Source of the DNA: Rhizobium sp. 18065
Lineage (GTDB): Bacteria; Pseudomonadota; Alphaproteobacteria; Rhizobiales; Rhizobiaceae
Direction of reading: 5' to 3'
Assembly: GCF_902706095.1 (NCBI RefSeq)
Contig: NZ_CACSJP010000001.1
Coordinates: 1 to 64,000 of the forward strand
Length of the DNA stretch: 64,000 bases
The notes under the pieces are model-generated. The model searched no databases, was not told the origin of the DNA, and saw nothing but the letters and a program-made list of their open reading frames with translations. Positions 37,228-45,640 of this stretch are shown here, piece after piece. How positions within the stretch are numbered: the stretch's first letter is position 1; every line of letters begins with the position of its first letter. Position numbers and translations under genes: made by a program.

Positions 37228-37255
37228 TTGACAGACGTTTATGTAACGATATTAC
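37228..37255 (+). promoter_or_regulatory. Sigma-70-type promoter of the cobalamin-riboswitch operon
   Basis: TTGACA (37228-37233), 16-bp spacer, TATTAC (37250-37255), about 60 nt before the riboswitch core. The local sequence is AT-rich, unlike the genes around it. The 257 bp between the UXS start and this site hold no gene that I can support. Confidence 0.6.
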
Positions 37256-37315
37256 ATTACAAAACTGAAGGTGAATTGGGTGGCGTTCATCATGTGCAGG
37301 CTTGACCGAATGCCC

Positions 37316-37543
37316 CGGCAGGCCCTAAGCATTGGGTCGACGGTTCCCCAATTGGATGACTCCAAGGGGATTAATAGGGAACACGGTGCGGAATACCCAA
37401 CAAGGGACCAAGACCGTGGCTGCCCCCGCAACTGTAAGCGGATTGCCGTCCATCCTCGTGGCGTGAAAGCGCCAGGCCACTGCGATCGTGATCGCGGGAA
37501 GGCAGATGGACAGCAGATATCCGCGAGCCAGGAGACCTGCCGT
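37316..37543 (+). ncRNA. Cobalamin riboswitch
   Basis: All conserved elements are present in order: closing stem GGCAGG/CCTGCC (37317-37322 with 37536-37541), GGTTCCC with the partner AGGGAACACGGTG, GCTGCCCCCGCAACTGTAAGCGG, GCCACTG, GGGAAGGC, and the B12-box end CGAGCCAGGAGACCTGCC. It binds adenosylcobalamin or a related cobamide and lowers expression of the downstream importer when the vitamin is plentiful. Confidence 0.96.
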
Positions 37544-37638
37544 CATCGAAGAGAAACCGCAACGGACGGGGTGTTCCGATGGAAAAGATCTGGCTTGAAG
37601 GCAGCGCTTCCGCGCGCTTTTACAATATTGCCATTTTG

Positions 37639-37660
37639 CCTCCGGAGATACCGACGGAGG
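37639..37660 (+). promoter_or_regulatory. Hairpin hiding the ribosome site of the DUF1636 gene
   Basis: CCTCCG (37639-37644) pairs with CGGAGG (37655-37660), which contains the ribosome binding site GGAGG for the ATG at 37667. This is a likely expression platform for translational control by the riboswitch. A weak GC stem followed by TTTT at about 37602-37622 is an alternative. Confidence 0.55.
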
Positions 37661-37666
37661 ACAATC

Positions 37667-38074
37667 ATGGCTCACGCGAAACGACACACGGTAACCGTTT
37701 GTACGGATTGCCGAATCACGGGTACGGCTTGCCGCCCAGGGCTTCAGCTTCTCGATCATCTTAATGCCTGTCTGTCAAAGATTGGGGCCTTGGACAATCG
37801 CGACTTTGCGGTTGAAGGCACCGTATGCATGGCGGGCTGCAAGAGACCCTGCACCATCGCTTTCCAGGCAAGTGGTAAGGCCACCTATCTCTTTGGTGAC
37901 ATCGAGCCCGATGCGGACATCGAGGCGCTGGTCATGTTTGCCAAGCTCTACGGCGAACGTCCCGATGGCATGACCCGCGAAGCAGAGCGTCCCAGCGGGC
38001 TCGGCGGCAAGATTCTTGCGCGCATTCCGGCCTCCGTTCTTGTCTCTGAACAGTCCGGGGAGCATCTCCAGTGA
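37667..38074 (+). CDS. DUF1636 cysteine-rich predicted metal-binding protein
   Basis: A 135-residue protein from the ATG at 37667 (GGAGG 6 nt upstream). Cysteines are arranged as CTDC near the start, a single cysteine in TACRPG, and CMAGCKRPC in the middle, consistent with a metal or iron-sulfur site of the DUF1636 (COG5469) family. Members are often found in cobalamin-riboswitch operons; the function is not established, with metal or cobamide handling a fair guess. It is the first gene of the operon and overlaps the ATPase gene by GTGA. Confidence 0.85.
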   Translation: MAHAKRHTVTVCTDCRITGTACRPGLQLLDHLNACLSKIGALDNRDFAVEGTVCMAGCKRPCTIAFQASGKATYLFGDIEPDADIEALVMFAKLYGERPDGMTREAERPSGLGGKILARIPASVLVSEQSGEHLQ

Positions 38075-38865
38075 GTTGTGATGCGACCGGCACGTCGATC
38101 AACGTGTCCAATCTTGGCTGGGGCCCGAAACCGGGGCTCTTTCTCGTGCGCGACGTCAATTTCGCGCTCGATGCCGGCGAGCGGCTTGCGATCATTGGCC
38201 CGAACGGGGCCGGCAAGACATCGCTTTTGCGCTGCCTGTATCGCGGTGTTTCCCCGCGGGAGGGCAAGGTCGAAGTTGGCGGCGAAGACATCTGGCAAAT
38301 CGGTTCAAGACAGGTTGCACGCCGCATCGCGGTAGTGCTTCAGGAGATGCCGGCCGACTTTCCATTCAGTGTTCGCGACGTGGTGATGATGGGACGCATA
38401 CCCTGGCGCGAAGGCCTGACTGGCTGGACCGACGAGGACCGCCAGGAAGTTGCCCACGCGCTTGAGCATCTGAACTTGACGCATCTCGCCATGCGCCAGT
38501 TCTCCACGCTGTCGGGCGGGGAAAAGCAACGTGTTCTGGTCGCGCGTGCGCTGACCCAGAAACCGGAGATCATCATTCTCGATGAGCCGACGAATCATCT
38601 CGACATCCGCCACCAGCTCGAGATCCTCAACCTGCTGCGGACCCTTAAGCTCACCATCATCACCACGCTGCACGACATCAATCTTGCCGGTGATTTCGCA
38701 ACCCATGTTGCGCTGATGTGCGACGGCCTCATGACCGCATTTGGAACCCCGGACCAGGTCCTGACATCCCGTGCTGTCTCGACCACGTTCGGGGTTTCGG
38801 CCACCGCCCATCCTGTGCCGGGCGTCAACACCGCTCGCTTCTCATTTTCACTCGAAACAGCTTGA
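38071..38865 (+). CDS. ABC transporter ATPase, FecE/BtuD type
   Basis: A 264-residue ATPase read from a GTG at 38071 overlapping the previous stop. Walker A GPNGAGKTS, Q-loop in VVLQEMPADFPF, signature LSGGEKQRVLVA, Walker B IIILDEPTNHLD, switch histidine in TTLHDI. This is the class that powers uptake of siderophores, haem and vitamin B12. Riboswitch control points to cobalamin or a precursor as the load. Confidence 0.9.
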   Translation: MSCDATGTSINVSNLGWGPKPGLFLVRDVNFALDAGERLAIIGPNGAGKTSLLRCLYRGVSPREGKVEVGGEDIWQIGSRQVARRIAVVLQEMPADFPFSVRDVVMMGRIPWREGLTGWTDEDRQEVAHALEHLNLTHLAMRQFSTLSGGEKQRVLVARALTQKPEIIILDEPTNHLDIRHQLEILNLLRTLKLTIITTLHDINLAGDFATHVALMCDGLMTAFGTPDQVLTSRAVSTTFGVSATAHPVPGVNTARFSFSLETA

Positions 38866-38881
38866 TTTCAAAGGATTTCAC

Positions 38882-39844
38882 ATGTTTTCCCTACGCTTTG
38901 CCGCATCCACCGCAGGTTTCCTCATCTCCGCCTTGCTCGCCAGTTCAGCGCTTGCTTATCCGGTCACCGTCAAGAGTTGCAATCGTGATGTCACCTTCGA
39001 TGCGGCACCCAGTCGTGCCGTGTCCAACGACGTCAACCTGACCGAGATGATGCTGGCGCTGAAACTTCAGGATCACATGGTGGGCTATACGGGTATCTCC
39101 GGATGGAAAACCCTGGACGAAAAAATCAGGGAGGGCGTCAAGGAATTGCCGGAACTGTCGCCCAAATATCCGACCAAGGAAGTGCTGCTGAATGCCGACG
39201 CCGACTTCTATTTTGCCGGCTGGAATTACGGCATGAAAGTCGGTGGTGAGGTCACCCCGGAAACGCTCGATGCATTCAAGATCAAGGTCTACGAGTTGAC
39301 GGAATCCTGCATTCACATCATGGCGAAGAACAAGCCAACGATGAATGATATGTTTGTTGATCTCGTCAATCTCGGCAAGATCTTCGGCGTCGAAGAGCGC
39401 GCGAATGACCTTGTAGCCGGCTATAAAAAAGGACTGAACGAGGTTCAAACCCGTATCGGCGCGGTGATGGAACCGATTCGCGTCTTCGTTTATGATTCGG
39501 GCACGGAAAAGCCGTTCACCTCGGGTCGATACGGCATTCCGACAGCAATGATCGAGGCTGCCGGCGGCATCAACGTCATGGACGATGTCGAGAAAAGCTG
39601 GACGGAGGTTTCCTGGGAGCCGGTGATCGAGCGCAACCCGCAGGTCATCGTCATCGTCAACTACGGCGACGTGACGGCCGAACAGAAAATCGCTTTCATG
39701 AAGGAAAATCCCGCTTTCAAGAATCTCGATGCGGTGAAGCAGGACCGGTTTGTTGTTCTCGAATATGTCGAGGCGACCCCTGGGCCGCGCAATATTGACG
39801 CTATCGGCAGGTTGGCCGACGCTTTCCATCCTCGCAATATGTAG
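38882..39844 (+). CDS. Periplasmic binding protein, FecB/BtuF type
   Basis: A 320-residue protein from the ATG at 38882, with a signal peptide ending about SSALA-YPV (residue 25). The mature part has the class III binding-protein pattern: RAVSNDVNLTEMMLAL, VVGYTGIS-like HMVGYTGIS, VLLNADADFYFAGW, and the C-terminal lobe VIVIVNYGDV. It should deliver a cobamide or metal chelate to the permease. It begins 16 bp after the ATPase gene. Confidence 0.88.
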   Translation: MFSLRFAASTAGFLISALLASSALAYPVTVKSCNRDVTFDAAPSRAVSNDVNLTEMMLALKLQDHMVGYTGISGWKTLDEKIREGVKELPELSPKYPTKEVLLNADADFYFAGWNYGMKVGGEVTPETLDAFKIKVYELTESCIHIMAKNKPTMNDMFVDLVNLGKIFGVEERANDLVAGYKKGLNEVQTRIGAVMEPIRVFVYDSGTEKPFTSGRYGIPTAMIEAAGGINVMDDVEKSWTEVSWEPVIERNPQVIVIVNYGDVTAEQKIAFMKENPAFKNLDAVKQDRFVVLEYVEATPGPRNIDAIGRLADAFHPRNM

Positions 39845-39924
39845 CACGCGAAACGGAAACAGGGCTTGTCACCGGGCGCCATGGCGTCCGGTGAACCGTA
39901 TTTTATCCAGCAGATAGGCATGTG

Positions 39925-40935
39925 ATGACGAGCGGCAAGGTGTTGATGTGGGGGGCTCTTGCGGCCGCCGTGATGGGCCTGTGCCTGACGGCCGGTGTAT
40001 CCTTCGGCGCTGCGCCGATACCGTTCACCACGGTCTGGTCGATCATCGCCAACAAGTTTCACCCGGGCTTTAGCGAAGTGACATGGTCCGCCGGTCGTGA
40101 GAGCATTGTCTGGGACGTGCGTTTCCCGCGGGTGATTCTGGCAGGACTGGTCGGCTCAGGCCTTGCGGTCGTCGGTGCTGTCCTGCAGGCGGTGACGCGC
40201 AATCCGCTCGCCGATCCGCATCTGCTTGGCGTCTCTTCGGGTGGCGCGCTGGGCGCCATCATCGCACTTCTGCACACAGGCCTGATCTTCGGCCTGGTCA
40301 CGGTACCTCTGTTTGCCTTTGTCGGCGCACTCGTTGCCACTTTGGCCGTCATGGCCGTCACCCGCTATTCGGGCGCTGCCGCTGACCGACTGGTCCTGTC
40401 CGGTGTCGCCGTTGCCTTTGTCGCGACCGCGCTCGGCAACCTTACCATCTTCCTCGGCGATCCGCGTGCGGCCCATACCGTGATCTTCTGGATGTTGGGT
40501 GGACTAGGCCTGGCCCAGTGGTCGCATCTGCTTTATCCAGCCCTGGCGCTCGGTCTGTCGTTGGCCTGGCTCGTGTTGCGCGCGCGCGAAATCAATGCGC
40601 TTGCCATGGGCGACGAGACTGCCGCAACGCTCGGCATCCCTGTCGCGCGTTTTCGAGCGCAACTGTTTGTCGTCACTGCGCTTTTGACGGGTGTCATGGT
40701 GGCCTTTTCGGGCGCCATCGGATTTGTTGGTCTATTGATCCCGCATGTCGTCCGCCTCATCGGCGGCAGCGACAATGTCCGCGTCATTCCCTTGTCCGCT
40801 TTTGTCGGAGCCATCGTCCTGATCCTGGCCGACATTGCCGCCCGCGTCGTCATGGCGCCCGAAGACATGCCGATCGGCGTCGTTACAGGTCTGGTGGGTG
40901 GCGTCGCGTTCATCGTTTTACTGCGTCGCCGATAG
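39925..40935 (+). CDS. ABC permease, FecCD/BtuC type
   Basis: About 336 residues from the ATG at 39925; a GTG one codon earlier (39922) is an equal option. Around ten membrane helices are predicted. Family blocks are visible: RFPRVILAGLVGSGLAVVGA, QAVTRNPLADPHLLGVSSGG, FWMLGGLGLAQW, and FVGLLIPHVVRLIGG near the coupling loop. It forms the channel with the ATPase at 38071. A 77-bp gap separates it from the binding-protein gene. Confidence 0.92.
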   Translation: MTSGKVLMWGALAAAVMGLCLTAGVSFGAAPIPFTTVWSIIANKFHPGFSEVTWSAGRESIVWDVRFPRVILAGLVGSGLAVVGAVLQAVTRNPLADPHLLGVSSGGALGAIIALLHTGLIFGLVTVPLFAFVGALVATLAVMAVTRYSGAAADRLVLSGVAVAFVATALGNLTIFLGDPRAAHTVIFWMLGGLGLAQWSHLLYPALALGLSLAWLVLRAREINALAMGDETAATLGIPVARFRAQLFVVTALLTGVMVAFSGAIGFVGLLIPHVVRLIGGSDNVRVIPLSAFVGAIVLILADIAARVVMAPEDMPIGVVTGLVGGVAFIVLLRRR

Positions 40936-40981
40936 CTGCGGTTCAATTTCAATCGGCAATTCCCCACCGCCTATTGCTCGA

Positions 40982-41016
40982 TTTTCGTTTTGGCCTAGGA
41001 TGAAGCAAAACGAAAA
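40982..41016 (+). promoter_or_regulatory. Inverted repeat before glpR (candidate GlpR operator)
   Basis: TTTTCGTTTTG (40982-40992) and CAAAACGAAAA (41006-41016) are perfect 11-bp inverted arms 13 bp apart. The same TTCGTTT word recurs before glpD at 41824-41856, which suggests that GlpR represses its own gene as well as the glp operon. Confidence 0.6.
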
Positions 41017-41030
41017 ACGGGGAGGGGATG

Positions 41031-41813
41031 ATGATTTTTTCTGCACGCCAGGCTGAAATCATGGCGATCGCTAAGGAGCAGGGGCGCGTTCTGGTCGATG
41101 AGCTTGCCGCACGTTTTACCGTAACGCCACAGACTATCCGCAAGGATCTCAACGATCTTTGTGACACGAGAGCGCTCAATCGCATTCACGGTGGCGCCGT
41201 TTTCCCCAATGGAAATGAAAACGTCAAATACGAGGCGCGTCGTTCCATGGCGGCGGTCGAAAAACAGGCGATTGGCCGGGCGGCAGCGGCGCTTATCCCG
41301 GACAATTCGTCTCTTTTCATCAATATTGGAACAACAACGGAGGCTGTGGGAGAGGCACTCGTTGATCACAAAGAACTGATGGTGATTACCAATAACATCA
41401 ATGTTGCCAATCGCTTGCGGGTTTATCCCTCGATCGAGGTTGTCATCGCCGGCGGTGTTGTCCGTGGCGCGGATGGCGGTATCGTCGGTGAGGCGGCGGT
41501 TGATTTCATCCGCCAGTTCAAGGTCGATTTTGCCGTCATTGGTGTTTCGGCGATTGACGAGGATGGCGCACTGCTGGATTTCGACTTTCGCGAAGTGAAG
41601 GTCGCGCAGGCCATCATCGCCAATGCGCGTCATGTCGTCCTGGTATCTGACGCTTCCAAGTTCGAACGCACTGCACCCGTCCGTATCGGCCATATTTCCC
41701 AGGTTCACACCTTCATCACCGATCATTGTCCCTCAGCAAGCGTCCGGGCGATCTGCCTGGACAGGGAGGTTCAATTGATTGAGACGAAACCGTCGGACAC
41801 TGTTCTCGATTAA
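41031..41813 (+). CDS. glpR: DeoR-family repressor of glycerol genes
   Basis: A 260-residue regulator; ATGs at 41028 and 41031 are both in frame, and the later one has better spacing to GGAGGGG. The N terminus is a DeoR helix-turn-helix (EQGRVLVDELAARFTVTPQT region, about 15-50) followed by LNRIHGGAVF, and the effector domain has the INIGTTTEAVGEAL phosphosugar loop and SDASKFER. Glycerol 3-phosphate is the expected inducer. It precedes glpD by 95 bp on the same strand. Confidence 0.93.
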   Translation: MIFSARQAEIMAIAKEQGRVLVDELAARFTVTPQTIRKDLNDLCDTRALNRIHGGAVFPNGNENVKYEARRSMAAVEKQAIGRAAAALIPDNSSLFINIGTTTEAVGEALVDHKELMVITNNINVANRLRVYPSIEVVIAGGVVRGADGGIVGEAAVDFIRQFKVDFAVIGVSAIDEDGALLDFDFREVKVAQAIIANARHVVLVSDASKFERTAPVRIGHISQVHTFITDHCPSASVRAICLDREVQLIETKPSDTVLD

Positions 41814-41823
41814 TCGAATTAAC

Positions 41824-41858
41824 TTTCGTTTGACATTCGTTTTGATTTCATTTTAGAT
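41824..41858 (+). promoter_or_regulatory. glpD promoter with three 11-bp tandem operator repeats
   Basis: TTTCGTTTGAC (41824), ATTCGTTTTGA (41835) and TTTCATTTTAG (41846) repeat with an exact 11-bp period, one turn of the helix. A consensus -35 TTGACA (41830-41835) lies within them with TTAGAT (41853-41858) 17 bp on. Repressor bound here would cover the promoter. Confidence 0.6.
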
Positions 41859-41908
41859 AAACAGGCTTTCGCAATTGCAATATATGCTGCACCGCGAAAT
41901 ACGGGGGG

Positions 41909-43423
41909 ATGATGACGGACGAGCCTATCTACGATCTGTTTGTGATCGGTGGCGGTATCAATGGCTGCGGCATTGCCCGCGACGCTGCTGGTCGTGGCTA
42001 TTCCGTTGCTCTTGCCGAAATGAACGATTTCGCTTCTGGCACCTCGTCTGGCGCGACCAAACTGATCCATGGCGGCCTGCGTTATCTGGAGCATTACGAG
42101 TTTCGTCTGGTGCGCGAAGCGCTGATGGAGCGGGAAATCCTTTGGGCCATGGCCCCGCATGTCATTTGGCCGCTGAGGTTTGTCCTGCCTTTTCAAAAGG
42201 GTGGCATTCGCCCGGCATGGCTGATCCGTCTCGGCCTGTTCCTCTATGATCATCTTGGTGGCCGAAAGTTGCTTCCGGCGACGAAGACACTGGATCTCCG
42301 CCACGATCAGGCCGGCAGGCCGTTAAAGCCGATGTTTTCCAAGGCCTTTGAATATTCCGACGGCTGGGTGGATGATGCCCGCATGGTCGTGCTCAACGCC
42401 CGCGACGCGCAAAATCGCGGCGCCCGGATTTTCAGCCGTGCCCGGGTGGTATCTGCGCATCGCGACAGCGGCGTCTGGGTCATCACCACCAAGGCAAAGG
42501 GCGATGGAGCGACAACCGTCCACCGCGCCCGCATGCTGGTCAATGCTGCCGGCCCCTGGGTTGATCAGGTTCTCGCCGGCGCCTTCGGCCGCAACAATGT
42601 GCACAATGTTCGCCTCGTGCAGGGCAGTCACATCATCGTTCGCAAAAAATTCTCCGACACCCGCGCCTATTTTTTCCAGAACCCGGATAACCGCATCATC
42701 TTTGCCATTCCCTACGAAGGTGATTTCACCCTGATTGGCACAACGGATCGTGACTACACCGATGATCCGAAGGATGTGAAGATCAGCACGGAAGAGGTAA
42801 ACTATCTCTGCAATGCTGCGAGCGAATATTTCAGGGAACCGGTCGTGCCAGGCGATATCGTCTGGAGCTATTCGGCTGTGCGTCCACTGTTCGATGATGG
42901 CGCTTCCAAGGCGCAGGAAGCGACGCGCGACTACGTCCTGAAGCTGGAAGCTGCGGACGATGGCACGCCGCTGCTTAACGTGTTCGGCGGCAAGTTGACC
43001 ACCTATCGTCGTCTCGCTGAGCACGCCTTGGAGAAAATCGGCGAGGCGATAGGCGTCAAGGGCAATGCCTGGACCGCAACCAGCCGGCTGCCGGGCGGCG
43101 ATTTCCGTGTGTCCGGCTATGATGCGCTAGTGCAGGATCTTGTCCGTTTCTATCCGTTTCTCGACCGCCGTCATGCGGAACGCTTGATCCGTTGCTACGG
43201 TACGGATGCGAAAACCATTCTGGGAAATGCGGCCACGACCGAGGATCTGGGCCGCCATTTCGGCGGAAGTCTCTACGAGTGCGAATTGCGCTGGTTGGTG
43301 GAAAACGAATGGGCGGTCACGGCTGAGGATGTGCTGTGGCGCCGAACGAAACAGGGGCTGTTCCTGTCGCCGGAAGAGGCGCGGGGACTGGAGGAATATC
43401 TGGGGGCTGTCGCGGCAACCTAG
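41909..43423 (+). CDS. glpD: Aerobic glycerol-3-phosphate dehydrogenase
   Basis: A 504-residue FAD enzyme; ATGs at 41909 and 41912 follow GGGGGG. The FAD motif GGGINGCGIARDAAGRG starts near residue 14, followed by the family blocks SSGATKLIHGGLRYLE, SHIIVRKKFSDTRAYFF and TTDRDYTDDP. It oxidises glycerol 3-phosphate to dihydroxyacetone phosphate at the inner membrane and passes electrons to quinone. It opens the glp catabolic and transport operon. Confidence 0.96.
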   Translation: MMTDEPIYDLFVIGGGINGCGIARDAAGRGYSVALAEMNDFASGTSSGATKLIHGGLRYLEHYEFRLVREALMEREILWAMAPHVIWPLRFVLPFQKGGIRPAWLIRLGLFLYDHLGGRKLLPATKTLDLRHDQAGRPLKPMFSKAFEYSDGWVDDARMVVLNARDAQNRGARIFSRARVVSAHRDSGVWVITTKAKGDGATTVHRARMLVNAAGPWVDQVLAGAFGRNNVHNVRLVQGSHIIVRKKFSDTRAYFFQNPDNRIIFAIPYEGDFTLIGTTDRDYTDDPKDVKISTEEVNYLCNAASEYFREPVVPGDIVWSYSAVRPLFDDGASKAQEATRDYVLKLEAADDGTPLLNVFGGKLTTYRRLAEHALEKIGEAIGVKGNAWTATSRLPGGDFRVSGYDALVQDLVRFYPFLDRRHAERLIRCYGTDAKTILGNAATTEDLGRHFGGSLYECELRWLVENEWAVTAEDVLWRRTKQGLFLSPEEARGLEEYLGAVAAT

Positions 43424-43470
43424 CCGCGTTATCCCGGATTGCCGAAGGTTTGGAGGAGGCCTGAGGAAAT

Positions 43471-44553
43471 ATGTTGGAATTGAAGAACATCTCGAAAATG
43501 GCGGGTGGTGAATACCACATTTACCCGACCGACCTGACGTTGCAGCGGGGTTCGCTGAACGTCCTGCTCGGGCCGACGCTTTCGGGCAAGACATCCCTGA
43601 TGCGGCTGATGGCCGGGCTGGACAAGCCGACATCCGGCACGATCCATGTCGACGGCGTCGATGTCACCGGACAGCCGGTGCAGCAGCGCAACGTCGCCAT
43701 GGTCTACCAGCAATTCATCAATTATCCCGCCTTGACGGTGTATGAAAACATCGCCTCGCCGATGCGTATTGCCGGCAAGGATGCAGCCACCATTGACCGC
43801 GAGGTCCACAAGGCATCGGACCTGTTGAGGCTGACGCCCTATCTTCAACGCACGCCACTCAGCCTCTCCGGCGGCCAGCAGCAGCGAACGGCGCTTGCCC
43901 GCGCGCTGGTGAAAAAGGCGACACTCGTCTTGCTCGACGAGCCTCTGGCCAATCTGGACTACAAGCTCCGCGAGGAATTGCGCGAAGAGCTTCCCAAGAT
44001 CTTTGCCCAATCTGGTGCGATCTTCGTCTATGCGACGACAGAACCGTCGGAGGCATTGCTGCTGGGTGGCAATACGGCAACCCTGAGCGAAGGACGTGTC
44101 ACGCAGTTTGGCGAGACCATTGCAATCTATCGACAGCCGGTCGATCTCCTGACGGCGAAAACCTTCGCCGACCCGCCGCTGAACACCTTGGGCCTGGTGA
44201 AATCCGGCCAACGGTTCCTTCTGGCGGACCAACATGTGCTTGACGTTCCAACGCATCTCGCAGGTGTTGCGGACGGACCGCTTACGGTCGCCTTCCACCC
44301 GCACCATCTTTCTCTTTCTGCGACTTCCCATGCGGTAAAGCCCTTGCTGGCCCGGACGCTGGTGTCGGAAATCGCCGGATCGGAAAGCTTCATCCACGTC
44401 GAATTTGCCGGTGCGCGCTGGGTCATCCTGGCGCATGGCATCCACGACATCGATCCCGACAAGGAAATCGATGTCTATATCGACACCCGTCACCTGATGG
44501 CGTTCGACGCGCAAGGCCAGTCCTTGCTCGCCCATGCCAGCATGGCCGCTTGA
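43471..44553 (+). CDS. glpS: Glycerol ABC transporter ATPase 1
   Basis: A 360-residue ATPase of the MalK branch. Walker A here reads GPTLSGKTS, an unusual form still carrying the lysine; signature LSGGQQQRTA; Walker B LLDEPLANLD; the switch position reads YATTEP, where the usual histidine (H in THD) is replaced by threonine. This weak switch is typical of GlpS in the two-ATPase GlpSTPQV importer of Rhizobium. It begins 47 bp after glpD. Confidence 0.92.
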   Translation: MLELKNISKMAGGEYHIYPTDLTLQRGSLNVLLGPTLSGKTSLMRLMAGLDKPTSGTIHVDGVDVTGQPVQQRNVAMVYQQFINYPALTVYENIASPMRIAGKDAATIDREVHKASDLLRLTPYLQRTPLSLSGGQQQRTALARALVKKATLVLLDEPLANLDYKLREELREELPKIFAQSGAIFVYATTEPSEALLLGGNTATLSEGRVTQFGETIAIYRQPVDLLTAKTFADPPLNTLGLVKSGQRFLLADQHVLDVPTHLAGVADGPLTVAFHPHHLSLSATSHAVKPLLARTLVSEIAGSESFIHVEFAGARWVILAHGIHDIDPDKEIDVYIDTRHLMAFDAQGQSLLAHASMAA

Positions 44554-44566
44554 GGGGAGGCGCGAC

Positions 44567-45640
44567 ATGGCACGCATCAATCTCGACCATATCCGCCACG
44601 CCTACTCGCCTGCCGCCCGCGCCGCCGGTGACTATGCGCTGAAGGAAGTTCATCACGAATGGGCCGACGGCGGCGCCTATGCGCTGCTCGGACCCTCGGG
44701 CTGCGGCAAGACGACCTTGCTCAACATCATTTCCGGCCTGATCAATCCGTCAGACGGCAAGATCTTGTTCGATGGCGTCGATGTGACCAATCTCTCGACC
44801 CAGGCCCGCAATATCGCCCAGGTGTTCCAGTTTCCGGTCGTCTACGACACGATGAGCGTTTACGACAATCTGGCCTTCCCCTTGCGCAACCGGCATGTGC
44901 CGGAAGATCAGGTTCATCGTCGCGTCACCGAAATCCTCGAGATGACAGATCTCGCCGCCATGGCGAAGAAGACGGCACAAGGCCTGACGGCGGATCAGAA
45001 GCAGAAGATTTCGCTCGGCCGCGGCCTGGTTCGCGCCGATGTCAACGCGATCCTGTTCGACGAGCCGCTGACAGTCATCGACCCGCACATGAAATGGGTG
45101 CTGCGCTCGCAGCTGAAGCGCCTGCATCGCCAGTCCGGCTTTACCATGGTCTATGTCACTCACGACCAGACCGAAGCGCTGACTTTCGCCGACAAGGTCG
45201 TCGTGATGTATGATGGCCAGATCGTCCAGATCGGCACGCCAGCCGAGCTGTTCGAGAAGCCCAGCCATACGTTCGTCGGCTATTTCATCGGCTCGCCCGG
45301 CATGAATGTCCTGCCCGCTGCGGTGAACGGCGCGACCGCGACCGTCGGTGACCAGTCGATCGCTCTCCCAGTTGCACCACAACTTTCCGGCCAGTCCAGG
45401 ATCGAACTCGGCATTCGTCCCGAATTCGTCCGCCTCGGTCGCGAGGGCATGCCGATTTCGATTTCCAAGGTCGAGGATATCGGCCGCCAGAAGATCATTC
45501 GCACACGTTTTTGCGATCACCCGATGTCGATCGTCGTTGCAGAGGATACCGACATTCCATCGGATCCGAAGGTGACATTCGCACCCCAGGCGATCGGCAT
45601 CTATGCCGACAGCTGGCGTGTTGGCATGGAGGCCAAGTGA
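44567..45640 (+). CDS. glpT: Glycerol ABC transporter ATPase 2
   Basis: A 357-residue ATPase from the ATG at 44567 (GGGAGG 6 nt upstream). Walker A GPSGCGKTT and switch YVTHDQ are regular, but the signature region reads LTADQKQKISLGR, departing from LSGGQ, and Walker B is ILFDEPLTVIDP. The partner GlpS has a normal signature and a weak switch, so each subunit may complete one of the two composite sites. The stop overlaps the glpP start (TGATG). Not to be confused with the unrelated GlpT antiporter of E. coli. Confidence 0.92.
   Translation: MARINLDHIRHAYSPAARAAGDYALKEVHHEWADGGAYALLGPSGCGKTTLLNIISGLINPSDGKILFDGVDVTNLSTQARNIAQVFQFPVVYDTMSVYDNLAFPLRNRHVPEDQVHRRVTEILEMTDLAAMAKKTAQGLTADQKQKISLGRGLVRADVNAILFDEPLTVIDPHMKWVLRSQLKRLHRQSGFTMVYVTHDQTEALTFADKVVVMYDGQIVQIGTPAELFEKPSHTFVGYFIGSPGMNVLPAAVNGATATVGDQSIALPVAPQLSGQSRIELGIRPEFVRLGREGMPISISKVEDIGRQKIIRTRFCDHPMSIVVAEDTDIPSDPKVTFAPQAIGIYADSWRVGMEAK

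Noticed and set aside
37271-37666. Upstream in-frame extension of the DUF1636 gene
   Set aside because: It would run through the cobalamin riboswitch; the ATG at 37667 with its GGAGG site is the real start.
43429-44580. Minus-strand 383-codon frame opposite glpS
   Set aside because: Shadow of glpS, whose ATPase motifs are unambiguous.
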